NCBI RefSeq assembly: GCF_028736175.1
Contig: NZ_CP117880.1
Coordinates: forward strand, 2,728,001-2,792,000
Source of the DNA: Sphingobacterium oryzagri
GTDB taxonomy: Bacteria > Bacteroidota > Bacteroidia > Sphingobacteriales > Sphingobacteriaceae
Reading direction: 5' to 3'
Length of the DNA stretch: 64,000 bases
The number at the start of each line of letters is the position of its first letter. The first letter of the stretch is position 1. This document shows positions 26,036 to 35,606 of the stretch, in pieces. The position numbers and the translations under genes are program-made. The notes under the pieces were generated by a model. It was given only the letters and a program-made list of their open reading frames with translations, was not told the origin of the DNA and did no database searches.

Positions 26036-27041
26036 GGAAATATTAATTTTAGACGCAGCGATTTTACGAGCTCCTATTCGAGGTTACCTTTTTCTTTTTT
26101 ACATCCGCATGAAAGCAAAAATTCCGTCAGCTGGAAATTAGAGCTGTTGGCGGTATTCATACTTCGACGATTTAAGATTTTGGCAACAAACCAAAACTCT
26201 CGATAGCTAAAGCATGTTGCCAAACCGCATTTAACTTAGCATCAGTTAAAAATGAATGTTGTTGACCTTCAATTATAAACAATGCAGCGAGTGTTTTGCC
26301 TCACTTTTAAAGTTCTATCAAGCTCAAATTGTCCTTTGGGCTATCAAGTGACGAAATAGTGATGACAATTAAAGTCTAGATGATTTTTTTGTAACAAATG
26401 CCATAGATAGTCACGTGATTTCGTTTATTTCTTTTACATTGTTTTTACGTGCTCCTGTAAAAAATATGCGTTTGATACTGGTAAACGACTCCGTGTAGGG
26501 TCGTAACCAACCAGCGCGAAAGAAGCAGGAGACATAAGAATCAGCAAAAAACAACGGAACACGATTGCTCAGACTGTAAGCAATATCACTGTAGCCATGT
26601 TTACGTTGAATGCATGATCTTATATGTTACTGCGATTGATTGAGAAAGAAAGGTGATAGTACTGTAAACTAGCCAATATAACGTATAGACGCTCTATTGA
26701 AAAGTACCAAAGTTTCATGAAGAATCTAGGTGAGCAAAAAGTTGATATAAATTTCTTTCGACTCTGGGATGTGTTTTGATTTTGCGGTTGTCGGGATCTT
26801 CCTTTTGCATATGCTCCTATGACCAGATAGTTTGATTGAAAAAACGAACCAAAAATACAACCAAAAGACCTCCTACAACGACCCATTTTCAACCTTGCGC
26901 AGTTAAGTATCGAGTTAATGCTCAGCTTGTAGGATATTGTCAGTCATTATCCAAATTGATCTAGAGAATTTTCAATTAGCATCTCCCCTTGGTAAGTTTA
27001 AGCTTTAATGCTTTTTATGATCAACTCAAATCCTTGAAAAA
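26036..27041. other. 1-kb gene-poor stretch
   Basis: Both strands lack a convincing gene. A 90-codon frame on the reverse strand (26620-26892) has an improbable composition (Cys/Arg/Phe rich, no domain). I found no long repeats. This may be decayed sequence. Confidence 0.45.
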
Positions 27042-27428
27042 TTAATGCGAATGATCAGCGCAAAAACGAACAGCCGATAAGAGTTCACTCTCTGAACATG
27101 TTCTTTTTAATATTTTATCAATTTGATATTTTGTGATTAAGTTGGAGTCAAACTTCCTTTTTCCAAGCATGAGGATTAACTTGGCTTGATGAAAGCTGCT
27201 ACGTATAATCTCCAATAAATTAGAAATTGGGATTTGGGAATTATCGGTATCCAAAATGACGACAGTAGGTCTTTTAAGGGGAGTATTATTTTTTCCATGC
27301 GCAAAATCAAGATCTTTTTCGCTCCATATATTAATTACCTGGCCATCTGACTCGCAAGATAAAATAGTATCCAGCGCGATTCGAAAATTTTTGCAGCTAC
27401 TAATAATGCCGACATCTATCTTTTCCAT
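27042..27428 (-). CDS. Degenerate single-domain response-regulator receiver
   Basis: 128 residues with a CheY-like strand order: VGIISS, PTVVILDTDNS (Asp60 at the phospho-acceptor position), AKLILMLG and DKILKR (conserved Lys). The acidic pair normally at the end of strand 1 is absent (GIISSC), and the Thr/Ser switch residue is replaced by Gly in LMLGKR. It is therefore probably a pseudo-receiver that works by binding rather than by phosphorylation. No output domain is attached. It stands alone among gene-poor DNA. Confidence 0.7.
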   Translation of the reverse strand: MEKIDVGIISSCKNFRIALDTILSCESDGQVINIWSEKDLDFAHGKNNTPLKRPTVVILDTDNSQIPISNLLEIIRSSFHQAKLILMLGKRKFDSNLITKYQIDKILKRTCSESELLSAVRFCADHSH

Positions 27429-27827
27429 AGGTTATTTATTATTAGAATTTCTACGACGATCCTTTAGCGTTTGCTATTAACGGAAAGTCATCTCAAAAGG
27501 TTCATAAACAATTAGACTTATTTAATAAATAACTATGTATTGCTCACATACCGTATCTAAAGTATAATAGGCGTCTGCCTAGCTCAATGGTGGACACGGG
27601 TGCTGCTTTTGGATTTCTAATGCGATCTAAACTTTGTGGATTGGAAAAGATAATATGAGGCAAATAGTTGATGAAGAAAAGGTAATGGATTAGTAAAGAG
27701 ATATATTTTGATAAGTTAGGGTTTTCGTTATATATCAAATATTGCGTCTTCACTTTATTAGAAGTCCAAAGCCGAAAACGATAAGCGGTTGTGATCGTTC
27801 TTATAAAAGTAATCTAACTTTCTAACT
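27429..27827. other. Gene-free stretch with the promoter region of the LLM enzyme
   Basis: No gene is supported; a 69-codon reverse frame at 27544-27753 has no recognisable domain. The last 80 bases upstream of 27828 should hold the promoter. Confidence 0.45.
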
Positions 27828-28790
27828 ATGTTGAAGATCGGTTATCATGCCTCCCACGAGCAATTTTCGCCGAGCGATCTACTACGCTACGCAGAGATTG
27901 CCGAGAAAAGCGGGTTTGGCCTTATCACCTCCTCAGATCATTTCCACCCATGGTCGGAAATTGAATCCCACAGCGGTTTTGCGTGGAGCTGGCTAGGAGC
28001 CGCAATGCAAGCCATCCATTTGGAGTTCGGTATTATCACAGCTCCTGCACCCCGATATCATCCCGCGATCGTAGCACAGGCAGTTGCCACGCTTAATCAA
28101 ATGTTTGATAATCGACTTTGGATAGCTGCGGGCAGTGGTCAAGCCCTGAATGAAAACATCAATGGCGATTTTTGGCCTGACAAGCAAACGAGAAACGAAC
28201 GTCTCGTAGAAAGTGTGTCCATCATGCGAAGACTATGGGACGGGCAGGAGGTTACGCAGTACGGGCATGTCAACGTTGTGGAAGCACGCCTTTACACTTT
28301 GCCCACTGCCACACCCAAGGTGTTTGGCGCCGCACTTAGCGAGAAAACAGCAGGCTGGTTAGCCTCTTGGAGCGATGGTCTAATCACGGTTAATCATCCC
28401 CAAGAAAAGCTTCAAAAGCTTGCTGCGGCTTACCGCGCAGGAAATCCATCCGGCGAACTGGCCCTAAAGGTCCAGGTATCTTATGCCAAGGATTTAAAGA
28501 CTGCCGAGAAACTGGCTTGGGAAAACTGGAGAAACAACATACTGGGAGGAGAAACCCAAGCTATGCTTTCCCATCCCAAACTTTTCGATGAGGCAGCCAG
28601 CTTTGTCCGAATTGAAGATATGAAGCACCATGTTATATTAGCTGATGGAGCGGATGCTTTAATTAGCGCACTTAAAAAATACATTGCGATGGGTTTTACC
28701 AGAATAACATTGCACAATGTCAATCGTGATCAAATTGGTTTTCTGGAACTGATGCGCAGTGCTGTGCTACCATCTTTTCAAAAAGTTTAG
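27828..28790 (+). CDS. LLM-class flavin-dependent oxidoreductase (TIGR03885-like)
   Basis: 320 residues of luciferase-like monooxygenase fold: MLKIGYHASHEQFSPSDLLR at the start, SDHFHPWSE (active-site/flavin region), GIITAPAPRYHPAIVAQAVATL, and WIAAGSGQALNENINGDFWP. It resembles the TIGR03557/TIGR03885 group, which is often found in stress-gene neighbourhoods. It probably uses reduced FMN or F420-type flavin; the substrate is unknown. Monocistronic, with gene-free flanks on both sides. Confidence 0.88.
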   Translation: MLKIGYHASHEQFSPSDLLRYAEIAEKSGFGLITSSDHFHPWSEIESHSGFAWSWLGAAMQAIHLEFGIITAPAPRYHPAIVAQAVATLNQMFDNRLWIAAGSGQALNENINGDFWPDKQTRNERLVESVSIMRRLWDGQEVTQYGHVNVVEARLYTLPTATPKVFGAALSEKTAGWLASWSDGLITVNHPQEKLQKLAAAYRAGNPSGELALKVQVSYAKDLKTAEKLAWENWRNNILGGETQAMLSHPKLFDEAASFVRIEDMKHHVILADGADALISALKKYIAMGFTRITLHNVNRDQIGFLELMRSAVLPSFQKV

Positions 28791-29109
28791 CGGTGCCGAT
28801 TAAAATAACCCACCAATCTATACGTTTGATATTCCCAAAGCATTTACCGCGCCTACCATCCCAATTAAGGCTTTGGTCACGCAGTGGCAAGTGTATTTAC
28901 CATTTACATAAGATGCCAGGAACTTTTTAAGTAGCCATTATCGTTCATCTAAAAAGCAAGCAGTATACAGTGGCAGTCCTGTAAACTTTAACAATTACAT
29001 CCAGGTTTTTGATACCAATTTAAATACCTGTATTGATTAATTAATACCCGATGTCTACAACACAATGAACTATACATGAACTAGCGCATTCAGAACAATA
29101 TAAGTCACC
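28791..29109. other. Gene-free stretch
   Basis: No gene or clear repeat is seen. The right end precedes the SPW membrane protein and should contain its promoter. Confidence 0.4.
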
Positions 29110-29484
29110 ATGAAAAAAATAATACCTACAAAAGCACACGCCGTCATGGATTACGGCAGCACCATTATATTGCTGGTCGGTCCTTGGATTCTATTATTTC
29201 AAGACATACCCGCCGCTAAATATACATTTGTTTTATCCGGCGCGCTCATCCTGCTACAGTCGATCCTGACAAATTACGAAGGCGGACTTTTAAGACTTAT
29301 CCCTATTAAACTGCATCTATATGTGGACGTTGCACTTGGCATCATGCTTGTTGCCTCGCCATGGCTATTCGGCTTTGCAGACCATACTTGGCTCTGGCAT
29401 CTGTCGATGGGGGCGATGAGTATATTTACAGGTTTGTTCACCAGCAGTAAGATTCCCGAATTTTTATCGATGAAAGGAATGTAG
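29110..29484 (+). CDS. SPW-repeat membrane protein 1
   Basis: 124 residues with four hydrophobic helices in two repeats. Each repeat carries a PW motif near the helix end: VGPWILLF and ASPWLFGF. HAVMDYGSTIILL and HLYVDVALGIML are the matching repeat starts. This is the SPW family of small inner-membrane proteins, of unknown function but common in stress islands. A related gene lies on the other strand at 30069. It is followed after 30 bases by a small soluble protein gene. Confidence 0.85.
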   Translation: MKKIIPTKAHAVMDYGSTIILLVGPWILLFQDIPAAKYTFVLSGALILLQSILTNYEGGLLRLIPIKLHLYVDVALGIMLVASPWLFGFADHTWLWHLSMGAMSIFTGLFTSSKIPEFLSMKGM

Positions 29485-29514
29485 GCTAAACCGGAAGATC
29501 TAAATAAATAAAAT

Positions 29515-29763
29515 ATGGCACTAAAAGAACCTGTACTTAAAATCGTAAATAAGATCTATTCGCCATTGAGCACTATCGATCTAAAATTCGGGCGCTATGA
29601 TCTGCGTTTTACAACCGATAAGGTCGGCCGTCCCACCTTACTATTGATAGGAAGAAAGAACGAAAACGACAAAATTGTAGGAGAAAGGTACAGTCGTCGA
29701 TTAAAAATCGGGCCTAATGGCGAGGTTATTAAAGATCATTGGGATAATCAAGGTAAGGCGTAA
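29515..29763 (+). CDS. Small soluble protein of unknown function
   Basis: 82 residues, basic and beta-rich: SPLSTIDLKFGRYDLRFTTDK, then GRPTLLLIGRKNENDKIVG and RRLKIGPNGEVIKDHWDNQG. No signal peptide or membrane segment. Its proximity to the SPW gene suggests co-transcription. I recognise no family, but the frame shows a sensible amphipathic pattern and even composition, so I accept it as a gene. Confidence 0.65.
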   Translation: MALKEPVLKIVNKIYSPLSTIDLKFGRYDLRFTTDKVGRPTLLLIGRKNENDKIVGERYSRRLKIGPNGEVIKDHWDNQGKA

Positions 29764-30068
29764 AGTTTCATGCAAGCAAAAGCAATAGAAGAATTAGGCC
29801 TGATTACTAAAGTTAATAAATAGATATCTATCAAGGGAATAATCTACACCGTTTTACAAAAAGCTTATTGAACTAACTCCATGCCCCCCTATTGACGTTG
29901 CATAAGGGAAAATATCTTATAAGCGGCCGCTCCGGCGGTATTTTAGAGATAAGTTTAAATACTTTACAACCATTTTGTCTGAGCTATAACTGCATCCAAA
30001 AAGGAAAAATCTTAAAAAAATTAAGCATATACATGTGTTGACACTTCACTCTCAGCATGCGGTACAAC
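29764..30068. other. Gene-free stretch between converging genes
   Basis: Lies between converging genes. No clear terminator hairpin followed by a T-run is visible, and no gene was found. Confidence 0.4.
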
Positions 30069-30443
30069 TCAGCGTCTTACCGGTATCTCGTACCGGCGCA
30101 TTCGGCTTTCCGTAAATAAGCCCAAGCCTAAAATAATAAATCCCAAAAAGGTGTTCATTATATGCACGATTGTGGGGAAATCCAGTAGAAATGGCGAGAT
30201 GATAAGGAATGTACCTAGTAAAACGTCGAACCATAAATGTACCGATATAGGAATGACCCTAATTAATCCTCCTTCATAGTTGGTTGTCAAGGCTTGCACG
30301 ACGATCAAGCCGGCGGCAAGCCAACTGATTAGCGAGGCCAGATGATGTTCCTCGAAATCTAATATCCAAGGACTCACTAGTAAAACCAATGCCGTTATAT
30401 AATCAAAAAAAGTGTGCCAGTGTGTGGGAATAATTCTTCTCAT
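30069..30443 (-). CDS. SPW-repeat membrane protein 2
   Basis: 124 residues with the same plan as the protein at 29110: HTFFDYITALVLLVSPWILDF and HLWFDVLLGTFLIISPFLLDF are the two repeats. TNYEGGLIRVIPI matches TNYEGGLLRLIPI of the first copy almost exactly. The second repeat has SPF in place of SPW. The two genes are convergent paralogues, so this is not a simple tandem duplication. Confidence 0.85.
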   Translation of the reverse strand: MRRIIPTHWHTFFDYITALVLLVSPWILDFEEHHLASLISWLAAGLIVVQALTTNYEGGLIRVIPISVHLWFDVLLGTFLIISPFLLDFPTIVHIMNTFLGFIILGLGLFTESRMRRYEIPVRR

Positions 30444-30619
30444 GATACTGTTTATATGATGATTCTCCGTTAAGAAGCTTTAAATCTTAAACCAAAATAA
30501 TTTGTCTGCATGCACGTCAACTGCGTTGTTGGCTAATTCGGAAAAGGTCTACGGATTTAGTTACGCAGATTTCACGTCGAACTTTCTATTCGTAATATTT
30601 TTTTTCAACAACGTATTAT

Positions 30620-30654
30620 AAAAAGGTAAAGCGGGCGCCGTACGATCCCGCTTT
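30620..30654 (-). terminator. Intrinsic terminator of the 79-residue membrane protein gene
   Basis: Leftward, AAAGCGGG, an 11-base loop and CCCGCTTT are followed by ACCTTTTTA. The stem starts 22 bases after the stop at 30676. Confidence 0.75.
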
Positions 30655-30675
30655 CCGTAAGGTGAATTATTTTAG

Positions 30676-30915
30676 TTAATCGTGACCTTCCGTTTTTACG
30701 ATCTTATTGTAGATACCGAATAAAAGGAAGGGTGCCACCCACTGCCCTATAAATAAGGCGGTATGTTTACGTCCTAGGCACTTTAATATTGCCGAGCCGG
30801 CCATTGCCGCTATTGACGCACACAAGTACACTTTTGAAGGAATTTGAGCCGTTTTGCTCTCGATCTCCTTTGTTAGTTTGCCCTCTTGGGCACCTTTGTT
30901 TTCTAGATTTTCCAT
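30676..30915 (-). CDS. Small membrane protein of unknown function
   Basis: 79 residues. The first 25 are polar (ENKGAQEGKLTKEIESKTAQ). Two hydrophobic segments follow (VYLCASIAAMAGSAILKCLG and TALFIGQWVAPFLLFGIYNKI). Small proteins of this layout are common in stress islands of Bacteroidota, but I cannot name a family. A clear terminator follows it. Single-gene unit. Confidence 0.65.
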   Translation of the reverse strand: MENLENKGAQEGKLTKEIESKTAQIPSKVYLCASIAAMAGSAILKCLGRKHTALFIGQWVAPFLLFGIYNKIVKTEGHD

Positions 30916-32454
30916 AACATTTGCTTTAATATGTCAAACTTGCAACAGGCCTTTTGATTTTGCCGATTATTTTCCCCAAGCATCCAATCAACTTTAATTC
31001 CTTATCTGGTGCTTTTATACTTGGGCAAGTCCACAGTTGTTAATCGAATGAATTCCAGACGGTAAAGTTCACCAATCAGGCAATACAGGTATTTATTACT
31101 ATCCTTATCGTATTTATATGTAAAAAAGCTTCGTTTCTTCAACATACCCCAATTTACTTCGAAATTGTACAACATTAGCACAATCCCAAATTTTCTTGAA
31201 TACGCGCGAGTGACCTTTTTAATGGTTTAAAAATAAGAAGTGAAGCGGTTTTGCAAGGAGCATTGCAATTTTTCCAGAACGGGTCGTAAAACTGAAGACC
31301 AAATGGACCAATTCCCCAATGATAATAGTTCAATTTTCCCGCTTGTGTAAAGCACGGTGTCGGTCGCTGAACTCCAACCCAAAAAAATCAGACCGCTCCT
31401 TAACGATAAAAAGATAAAAACTGCTGGAGACAATACCAAGAAGCGCACATGAACGCGGTAAATGTTAGCAGAATCGTTTACCGACTCTACCTATACAACC
31501 TCCTCAATGATCCTTGGCGGATTTCCTAAATTCCTCAGAAATTCGAAAATATATTCCTTACGTTGTCGTATTTCCAAGCTATATTTGAAATTTAGCTTAC
31601 TGTGATGATCACTGCCCGATAGAATCGAGCAGAAATGGTCACTTGGTTCGTCTTCTGTTCTACCTGTATGACACTGCTGCTTTGTACAACAGGATTTGAC
31701 GCTGGCCAGCTGTGGTGAGATAGCTGCCCAAGCTGTATTGAACGCCTACGGCAGGCAGAGCGATACCATGATAGGACGCAGCGCGTTATTTTTCTTATCA
31801 TCGTACCTTAGTTTATTAAAAGCTTATCCCTTAGCAGCTCCACCATTATTGTCAGCAAAATTACTTCACTTTCATTGTGGTAATCAGAACAAATCATCTA
31901 ATCGCCGAGCGCACTAAAGTTATCGCTTCCTTCGCGTAACCTCTTTTTTACTTTGGCTACGTATAACAAAGAAAATGCAGATGGCGACAAATAGAATTCC
32001 GAATATTATTGGTAGTATCATAACTGTACATATTTTAGTTGGCGAACGTAGATCCATCAAAATAGTTCACGTGAAAAGTCCATTCACCGGGAAATAGCTA
32101 AAAACAGATATTGCAATATCGAAACTAGCAAAGTTTTGCCAGCTAACTTTTGCTTCATGAAAACCTTACGTCCAACCCGCATAAAAATGAACAAACAATA
32201 CACTTTCACAAAAGTGCATTGCTAATACCCTGGTAAAATAAATATTGCTGTTGCCATCCCATAAAATGCTTCCTATGTCTAGATATCAAAGTGGCGCCCT
32301 AATTGACAAATGTTGGATCAAAACTATTTTGTAAAACCACCGTTCGATAGTTAAAAGGTATACCGGATGTTTGGTTGTAAGAAGTAAGCAACTTAAATTT
32401 CACGATACAGCAACCGATCAGATCGAGAGCGTCACATCATCATAAAATACAGCT
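30916..32454. other. 1.5-kb gene-poor stretch
   Basis: Apart from a possible 33-residue membrane peptide (31920-32021), I see no credible gene. Frames of about 70 codons on both strands between 31227 and 31917 have no domain features. The region upstream of 32455 should carry the cinA-like promoter. Decayed genes are possible. Confidence 0.45.
31920..32021 (-). CDS. Possible 33-residue membrane peptide
   Basis: ATG at 32021 opens MILPIIFGILFVAICIFFVI followed by RSQSKKEVTRRKR and a stop. One strong transmembrane helix with a basic cytoplasmic tail is a typical small-protein design. No clear Shine-Dalgarno is present, which is common in this phylum. It may be real or a chance frame. Confidence 0.35.
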   Translation of the reverse strand: MILPIIFGILFVAICIFFVIRSQSKKEVTRRKR

Positions 32455-32964
32455 ATGGAAATGGAATATGAAACCACCAACTATAAAGAAGCTGTCTCCA
32501 GTTGCAGCAAACTACTTGCCGAACGAAACCTTACTATCGCTTTTGCAGAAAGTGCTACCGCAGGTAAGCTTGCCTATGAGTTTTCGCTGACCGCCTATTC
32601 CGGAGCCATTCTAAAAGGCGCAATTGTATGCTATAATGCGTGCGTCAAGGAAGATATGTTAGGTATTTCAAGGGAAACCATTGCAAAGTATACACCAGAG
32701 TCGGCAGAAGTCACCAGGGAAATGTGCTGTTCATTACAGCGTAAAATGCCATCCGAAGTAAGTGTTGCTGTCACTGGCTTAACAGCTCCCGGAGGAAGCG
32801 AAAGTACGCATAAGCCAGTGGGAACAATGTTTTACTGTATCATGTACAACCAAACGTTACATGAACGACACATTCTACTTGAAGGTAATCCTTCGGATAT
32901 AGTAGACCAATCCATTGCAGCTATCTCTCGGACATTATGTGCGGTATTGGATCCCAAATGGTAG
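32455..32964 (+). CDS. CinA C-terminal domain protein (nicotinamide-nucleotide amidase-like)
   Basis: 169 residues corresponding to the stand-alone C-terminal domain of CinA/PncC, which deamidates NMN in pyridine nucleotide recycling. The motif FAESATAGKLAYEFSLT corresponds to the AESCTGG loop, here with Ala for Cys and Gly. IVCYNACVKEDMLGI holds the Tyr/Lys region. VAVTGLTAPGGSE matches the VTGIAGPGG block. Family motifs are recognisable but looser than in housekeeping PncC, so substrate may differ. Monocistronic. Confidence 0.85.
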   Translation: MEMEYETTNYKEAVSSCSKLLAERNLTIAFAESATAGKLAYEFSLTAYSGAILKGAIVCYNACVKEDMLGISRETIAKYTPESAEVTREMCCSLQRKMPSEVSVAVTGLTAPGGSESTHKPVGTMFYCIMYNQTLHERHILLEGNPSDIVDQSIAAISRTLCAVLDPKW

Positions 32965-33084
32965 TCGAGATCATAATAGAGGACATAAAAACAAACATAT
33001 TATAAAACAACAATTTACATCAAGTGGACTGCATACTTGTTATCGCTGCCATAAAGCATCATACATTTTATACCAGAATCGCAC

Positions 33085-34614
33085 TCATCGCTTTCCAATC
33101 TCACACTTGCTTAGTGAGATCATCGATGGACCGGTAAGCACCTCACCATCAATATTGTAGCGCGCACCGTGACAGGGGCAGTCCCAGCTCTCTTCTGTGT
33201 TGTTCCACTTTACTAGACAGCCTGCGTGCTTGCATACAGGATCGATAGCTGTTATTGCTCCGTCTCCATCTTTATAAACCCCAATACGCTGTCCCTCGTA
33301 TTTAAGCACCGCTGCTTCACCTCGAGCCAGTTCCGCTAACCCGTCAATTTTAGTTATCGATAAACGATCCTGCACAAAATGTTTAAGTACATCCACATTT
33401 TCAACTATCAGATCTTTAAAAGAAGAGAGCGGTCCGAATCGCCCCGGGGAGTATAGGGATTCAAACTCACAGTTTCCGGTTACAATGAGATCGGCAAGCA
33501 TGTGCCCCGCGAGTGAACCAAATATCATCCCGTTGCCACCAAATCCCGTAGCAATTAGCTCCCTATGATCAGGCTTGCCCGGATAATACCCGATGAAGGG
33601 CAAAGCATCTAGGCTCTCATAATATTGGGATGACCATTCGTACACTTTTTTGAACGGGCTAAAATGCTTTTGTACAAATCCATCTAAGGCGAGAAAGTTT
33701 GCTTGCTCGTTTTGTGCGTGCGCGGTTTTGTGGTCTTGGCCTCCCACTAACAAAAAACGCTGCCTGCCTTGGATGACCGTACGGAAATAGTGGAAAGGTT
33801 CTTCCATATCGTATATGACCTTCTCTGGATATTCACTTTCGTTTGCGAGCTGCCATAGTTGCAGGTAACTCCGGTAGGGTGCTACCCGAAAGTTCATCAG
33901 CTGTATACCTGGTGTGGTATGTGTCGCGTAAATAACGTGGTCTGCCCGAAAGAGATCCCCTGCCTGGGTTTCCGCCAAGATATTACCATCTTTTCGACTT
34001 ACTTTCTGAACCAAGGATTCCCCTAATATATATCCGCCGAGCGCCTGGATTGCCTCTGCCATGCCAACTACGTATTTAGCGGGATTAAAATGGCCCTGTT
34101 CTGCGAACTCTATAGCGTAGATCTGTTTAACAGGAATATCCACGTCGCTCACTTCTCTGCAAGAAATACCCAGCTCAATAATACCATCTTTTATTTTTTC
34201 CAGCTGCTTTTTTTCATCAGCGGTGCCAGCATACATCTGCCCGCTACAATCGGTCAAATCGCAGTCTATTGCAAATTTTTCCACATTGTGCCTGATCCAT
34301 TCCATTGCTTTACGCGTGGATCTTAACACTTCTTGAGCTTTTTCGATGCCGTGCTGCTTAATGATATCGGAATACGGCGTATCAAGTACCGTATTGAGAT
34401 GAGCCGATGTGCCTCCCGTCGTTCCAAAAGCTATGGAACGCGCTTCAAGCACAATACAGGACTTCCCTTTTTCCAGCAAGGCAAGTGCCGTTGTCAGGCC
34501 CGTAATTCCTGCGCCGATGACCAGCACATCGGCATCTTTATCAGCCGGAAATGAAGATAACATGCTACTAGTGGTATCTTGCCAAACGCTCCTATTTTTG
34601 CCGTCTCTTTGCAT
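33085..34614 (-). CDS. FAD-dependent oxidoreductase with C-terminal Rieske domain
   Basis: 509 residues. The N-terminal DAO-type domain has VLVIGAGITGLTTALALLEKG (FAD dinucleotide fold) and VLEARSIAFGTTGGTSAH. The C-terminal Rieske domain has CKHAGCLVKW and CPCHGARYNIDG, giving the C-x-H...C-x2-H ligands of a [2Fe-2S] cluster. This fusion is widespread in stress islands; the substrate is not known, amine or glycine-like oxidation being a family-based guess. Predicted cytoplasmic, with no signal peptide. Confidence 0.9.
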   Translation of the reverse strand: MQRDGKNRSVWQDTTSSMLSSFPADKDADVLVIGAGITGLTTALALLEKGKSCIVLEARSIAFGTTGGTSAHLNTVLDTPYSDIIKQHGIEKAQEVLRSTRKAMEWIRHNVEKFAIDCDLTDCSGQMYAGTADEKKQLEKIKDGIIELGISCREVSDVDIPVKQIYAIEFAEQGHFNPAKYVVGMAEAIQALGGYILGESLVQKVSRKDGNILAETQAGDLFRADHVIYATHTTPGIQLMNFRVAPYRSYLQLWQLANESEYPEKVIYDMEEPFHYFRTVIQGRQRFLLVGGQDHKTAHAQNEQANFLALDGFVQKHFSPFKKVYEWSSQYYESLDALPFIGYYPGKPDHRELIATGFGGNGMIFGSLAGHMLADLIVTGNCEFESLYSPGRFGPLSSFKDLIVENVDVLKHFVQDRLSITKIDGLAELARGEAAVLKYEGQRIGVYKDGDGAITAIDPVCKHAGCLVKWNNTEESWDCPCHGARYNIDGEVLTGPSMISLSKCEIGKR

Positions 34615-35007
34615 ATGAATAAGTTTTATTATGCTTTACGCTATAACAGTAGAACGTGCTTTGGCTCAGAAGGTTCCGGCAACCGATAATTTTACGAATT
34701 TATTGTCAGTTTAACGGTTTTTTATCCGGTAAAGCTTGCCGCCAAAAATAAAAATTGCTAACAGGCTTGCTAAAAGAAATAATTTAAAAAGGTCTGCAGT
34801 GCTTTAGAGACCACGTGCCACATGCCGAAGGAAAAGACTGCTCCATCCGTTACGACATAAAAACCGCTATCCATCGTAGTTGGATAAATACGGTTTAGCA
34901 CAGCTCAGTAAACTGAATCCGCAATTTATCGTTCGACATACGGAATCCAAGTGTAAAATTGGATATACATATAACCGAGTCAACATAAAATTTAACACAT
35001 AAGTACT
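34615..35007. other. Gene-free divergent promoter stretch
   Basis: Lies between the divergent Rieske flavoprotein and NlpE-like genes and should contain both promoters. No palindrome stands out and no gene is seen. Confidence 0.45.
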
Positions 35008-35553
35008 ATGAAAAGCATCTTAAAAACCTTACCTAGCAGACCGATCGCAGTACGATGGTCAGCCTATCTTTTTGTCTTTTATTTCATCTGTATTTCCTGT
35101 GTTGACCTATCAAAACCGCAAGATGAAGAGCAGGACAATACCGGAACTGCGCAGACGGACCAGGCTACAACCAGTCAGGAAACCGGACAGGCCACTACAG
35201 AAGCAGCAGGAGATCAGGAATCCACGACCGATGAGTCTGTAAATCTTACGGATTTTCACGGAACTTATGCGGGAACGATCCCGTGCGACGACTGTGAGGG
35301 AATTGAAACGACGCTCGTGATAAACAACAACGAAACCTTTAAAATCAGCACGCAGCGGTTGGGTAGCCAGCAACAAACCAATGACAATGGACGTTACACA
35401 TTGGAGGAAAATGGAGGTACATTACATCTGCGGGCCAAGGACACCGATCTAAAACTAAAGATCGCTAAAGACAAGCTATTGCATCTGGATAAGGATGGGA
35501 AGGTTATCGAAGGAACGTTAGCCAATCAATATATTTACAAAAAGGTAAAATAA
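35008..35553 (+). CDS. NlpE-like lipoprotein
   Basis: 181 residues. The signal peptide has a lipobox-like FICISC with Cys near residue 31 as the lipidation site. A low-complexity Thr/Gln/Glu spacer follows (TTSQETGQATTEAAGDQE). The domain LTDFHGTYAGTIPCDDCEGIETTLV carries the C-x2-C pair of the NlpE N-terminal barrel. The second, OB-like part of enterobacterial NlpE is missing. It may sense copper, redox or surface stress; the role is inferred from the family. An oxidoreductase gene follows after 53 bases. Confidence 0.85.
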   Translation: MKSILKTLPSRPIAVRWSAYLFVFYFICISCVDLSKPQDEEQDNTGTAQTDQATTSQETGQATTEAAGDQESTTDESVNLTDFHGTYAGTIPCDDCEGIETTLVINNNETFKISTQRLGSQQQTNDNGRYTLEENGGTLHLRAKDTDLKLKIAKDKLLHLDKDGKVIEGTLANQYIYKKVK

Positions 35554-35606
35554 TAACTGCTCCGTTATAAAGTTCCCATGCTTATAGAGTTATCAATACA
35601 AAGCGA

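Noticed and set aside
26620..26892. 90-codon reverse frame
   Set aside because: Cys/Arg/Phe/Ser-rich with no helix or strand periodicity; it sits in a kilobase without other coding signals.
30916..32454. CRISPR array, tRNA or rRNA in the gene-poor stretches
   Set aside because: No regularly spaced repeats, cloverleaf ends or conserved rRNA blocks were seen there or elsewhere in the window.
34640..34720. GGAAC-16 bp-CGTT on the reverse strand upstream of the Rieske gene, like an EcfG-type promoter
   Set aside because: That promoter class is known from Alphaproteobacteria; I found no second instance upstream of the other stress genes, so it is probably chance.
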